Assembly: GCA_949878435.1 (NCBI GenBank)
Contig: CATLAK010000003.1
Span: 1-64,000, forward strand
Length of the DNA stretch: 64,000 bases
Reading direction: 5' to 3'
DNA from: an uncultured Lachnospiraceae bacterium
GTDB lineage: Bacteria; Bacillota; Clostridia; Lachnospirales; Lachnospiraceae
Shown: one piece after another, positions 63,500 to 64,000 of the stretch
Layout of the letters: every line of letters begins with the position of its first letter
Position numbering within the stretch: the stretch's first letter is position 1
Position numbers and translations under genes: made by a program
Notes under the pieces: generated by a model
The model's database searches: none
Told to the model about the DNA's origin: nothing
The model's input: only the letters and a program-made list of their open reading frames with translations

Positions 63500-63613
63500 T
63501 TATCCACATTATCCACATATTAGAATGCAAAAACGCATATCAGATATGTGGATATTTTTCTCCGCCCCTATGCCGGATTTCCCCTTATATCCACATTTTC
63601 CACACTTTCCACA
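63500..63613. promoter_or_regulatory. DnaA-box cluster: tandem 9-mer arrays
   Basis: Two perfect TTATCCACA boxes stand back to back (63500-63508, 63509-63517). After an inverted ATATCCACA (63547-63555) come three more contiguous 9-mers with exact 9-base phasing: ATATCCACA (63587-63595), TTTTCCACA (63596-63604), CTTTCCACA (63605-63613). The cluster ends 48 bases before the -35 of the following gene. Confidence 0.75.
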
Positions 63614-63660
63614 GTATTTGCAAGCCCTTGAAAATACTGGTTTTTCATCATTTTTTCCTA

Positions 63661-63689
63661 TTTCAATTTCAGAATGCTTGTGCTATAAT
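63661..63689 (+). promoter_or_regulatory. Promoter of the dnaD-type gene
   Basis: TTTCAA, 17-base spacer, consensus TATAAT, 48 bases before the ATG and directly downstream of the DnaA-box cluster. Confidence 0.6.
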
Positions 63690-63737
63690 TCAATTTGCTT
63701 TCATTCGTGTAAATAAAATAAGGTCAGGTGATGATCC

Positions 63738-64000
63738 ATGAGTCGCTTTAAAATTTATCAGGAAAACAGTTCTGATGTGACCGTTGTGTCTAATTTATTC
63801 ATCGATGAATATATGAAGGATGCCAACGATGCCCAACTTAAAATTTATCTGTATCTGCTCCGCGTCATGAGCGCCGGTCGTTCTACCAGCGTCTCCGACA
63901 TAGCAGATCAGTTTAATCATACGGAAAAGGACGTCATAAGAGCACTCCGCTACTGGGAAAAAAAGAATCTCCTTACGCTGGAATACGACAACGCCAAAAG
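63738..64000 (+). CDS. DnaD-domain replication protein, 3' end cut by window edge
   Basis: The first 87 codons are in the window. They show MSRFKIYQENSSDVTVVSNLFIDEYMKDANDAQLKIYLYLLR and a winged helix with VSDIADQFNHTEKDVIRALRYWEKKNLL, the N-terminal domain of clostridial DnaD/DnaB-like primosome proteins. These load the replicative helicase at oriC or at stalled forks, usually with a DnaC/DnaI loader encoded next. The upstream DnaA-box cluster supports a link to replication control. Start by frame and family; the ribosome binding site (AGGTCAGGTG) is moderate. Confidence 0.85.
   Translation, partial: MSRFKIYQENSSDVTVVSNLFIDEYMKDANDAQLKIYLYLLRVMSAGRSTSVSDIADQFNHTEKDVIRALRYWEKKNLLTLEYDNAK

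Overview
The window reads as a chromosomal segment of a spore-forming, Gram-positive member of the Clostridia, most likely Lachnospiraceae. The reasons are the clostridial housekeeping set (murC, glgC, glgD, spoVG, pth, mfd, a dnaD-type primosome gene, a TSCPD protein paired with murG), strong AGGAGG-type ribosome binding sites, moderate GC content, and a Spo0A-type DNA-binding domain. No rRNA, tRNA or CRISPR array was seen. The taxon is inferred, not proven.

Left part (1-16.7 kb): a cut IS110-family transposase with a long structured noncoding flank; a GDPD-like protein and a membrane glycosyltransferase; the TSCPD/murG pair; an AAA-ATPase/PD-(D/E)XK gene broken by an in-frame TAG; an AraC regulator; a sugar ABC importer with a GH30 glycosidase; an AraC remnant; and an IS4-like insertion sequence.

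Defence-like island (16.7-28.4 kb): an orphan promoter and terminator that outline a candidate small RNA; an AT-rich gene fusing a restriction-type PD-(D/E)XK nuclease to a tyrosine-recombinase fold that has lost its catalytic tyrosine; a GIY-YIG nuclease; and a complete four-gene Wadjet operon (jetABCD, TIGR02677-TIGR02680 type) behind a good promoter.

Surface glycan region (29.5-50.9 kb): a leftward block of membrane glycosyltransferase-like proteins, a GT2, a GNAT, a sugar aminotransferase, an acyltransferase, an ABC flippase and a sialyltransferase-like enzyme, and a rightward block with pseF, a PLP decarboxylase, pseI and pseG. Together they suggest a cell-surface glycan carrying a pseudaminic-acid-type nonulosonate. 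A small group of CPBP proteases and an SdpI protein lies between the blocks, and a stand-alone Spo0A effector domain heads the last GT2/ATP-grasp operon. Two related ~325-370 bp palindromic elements (29.1 and 44.0 kb) have different arm sequences, but each pairs almost perfectly with itself.

Right part (51.3-64 kb): nucleotide and DNA repair genes, a 33-aa conserved-looking small protein, Na/phosphate transport, mfd, pth, spoVG, glgD/glgC, murC and the start of a dnaD-type gene whose promoter is preceded by back-to-back DnaA-box-like 9-mers.
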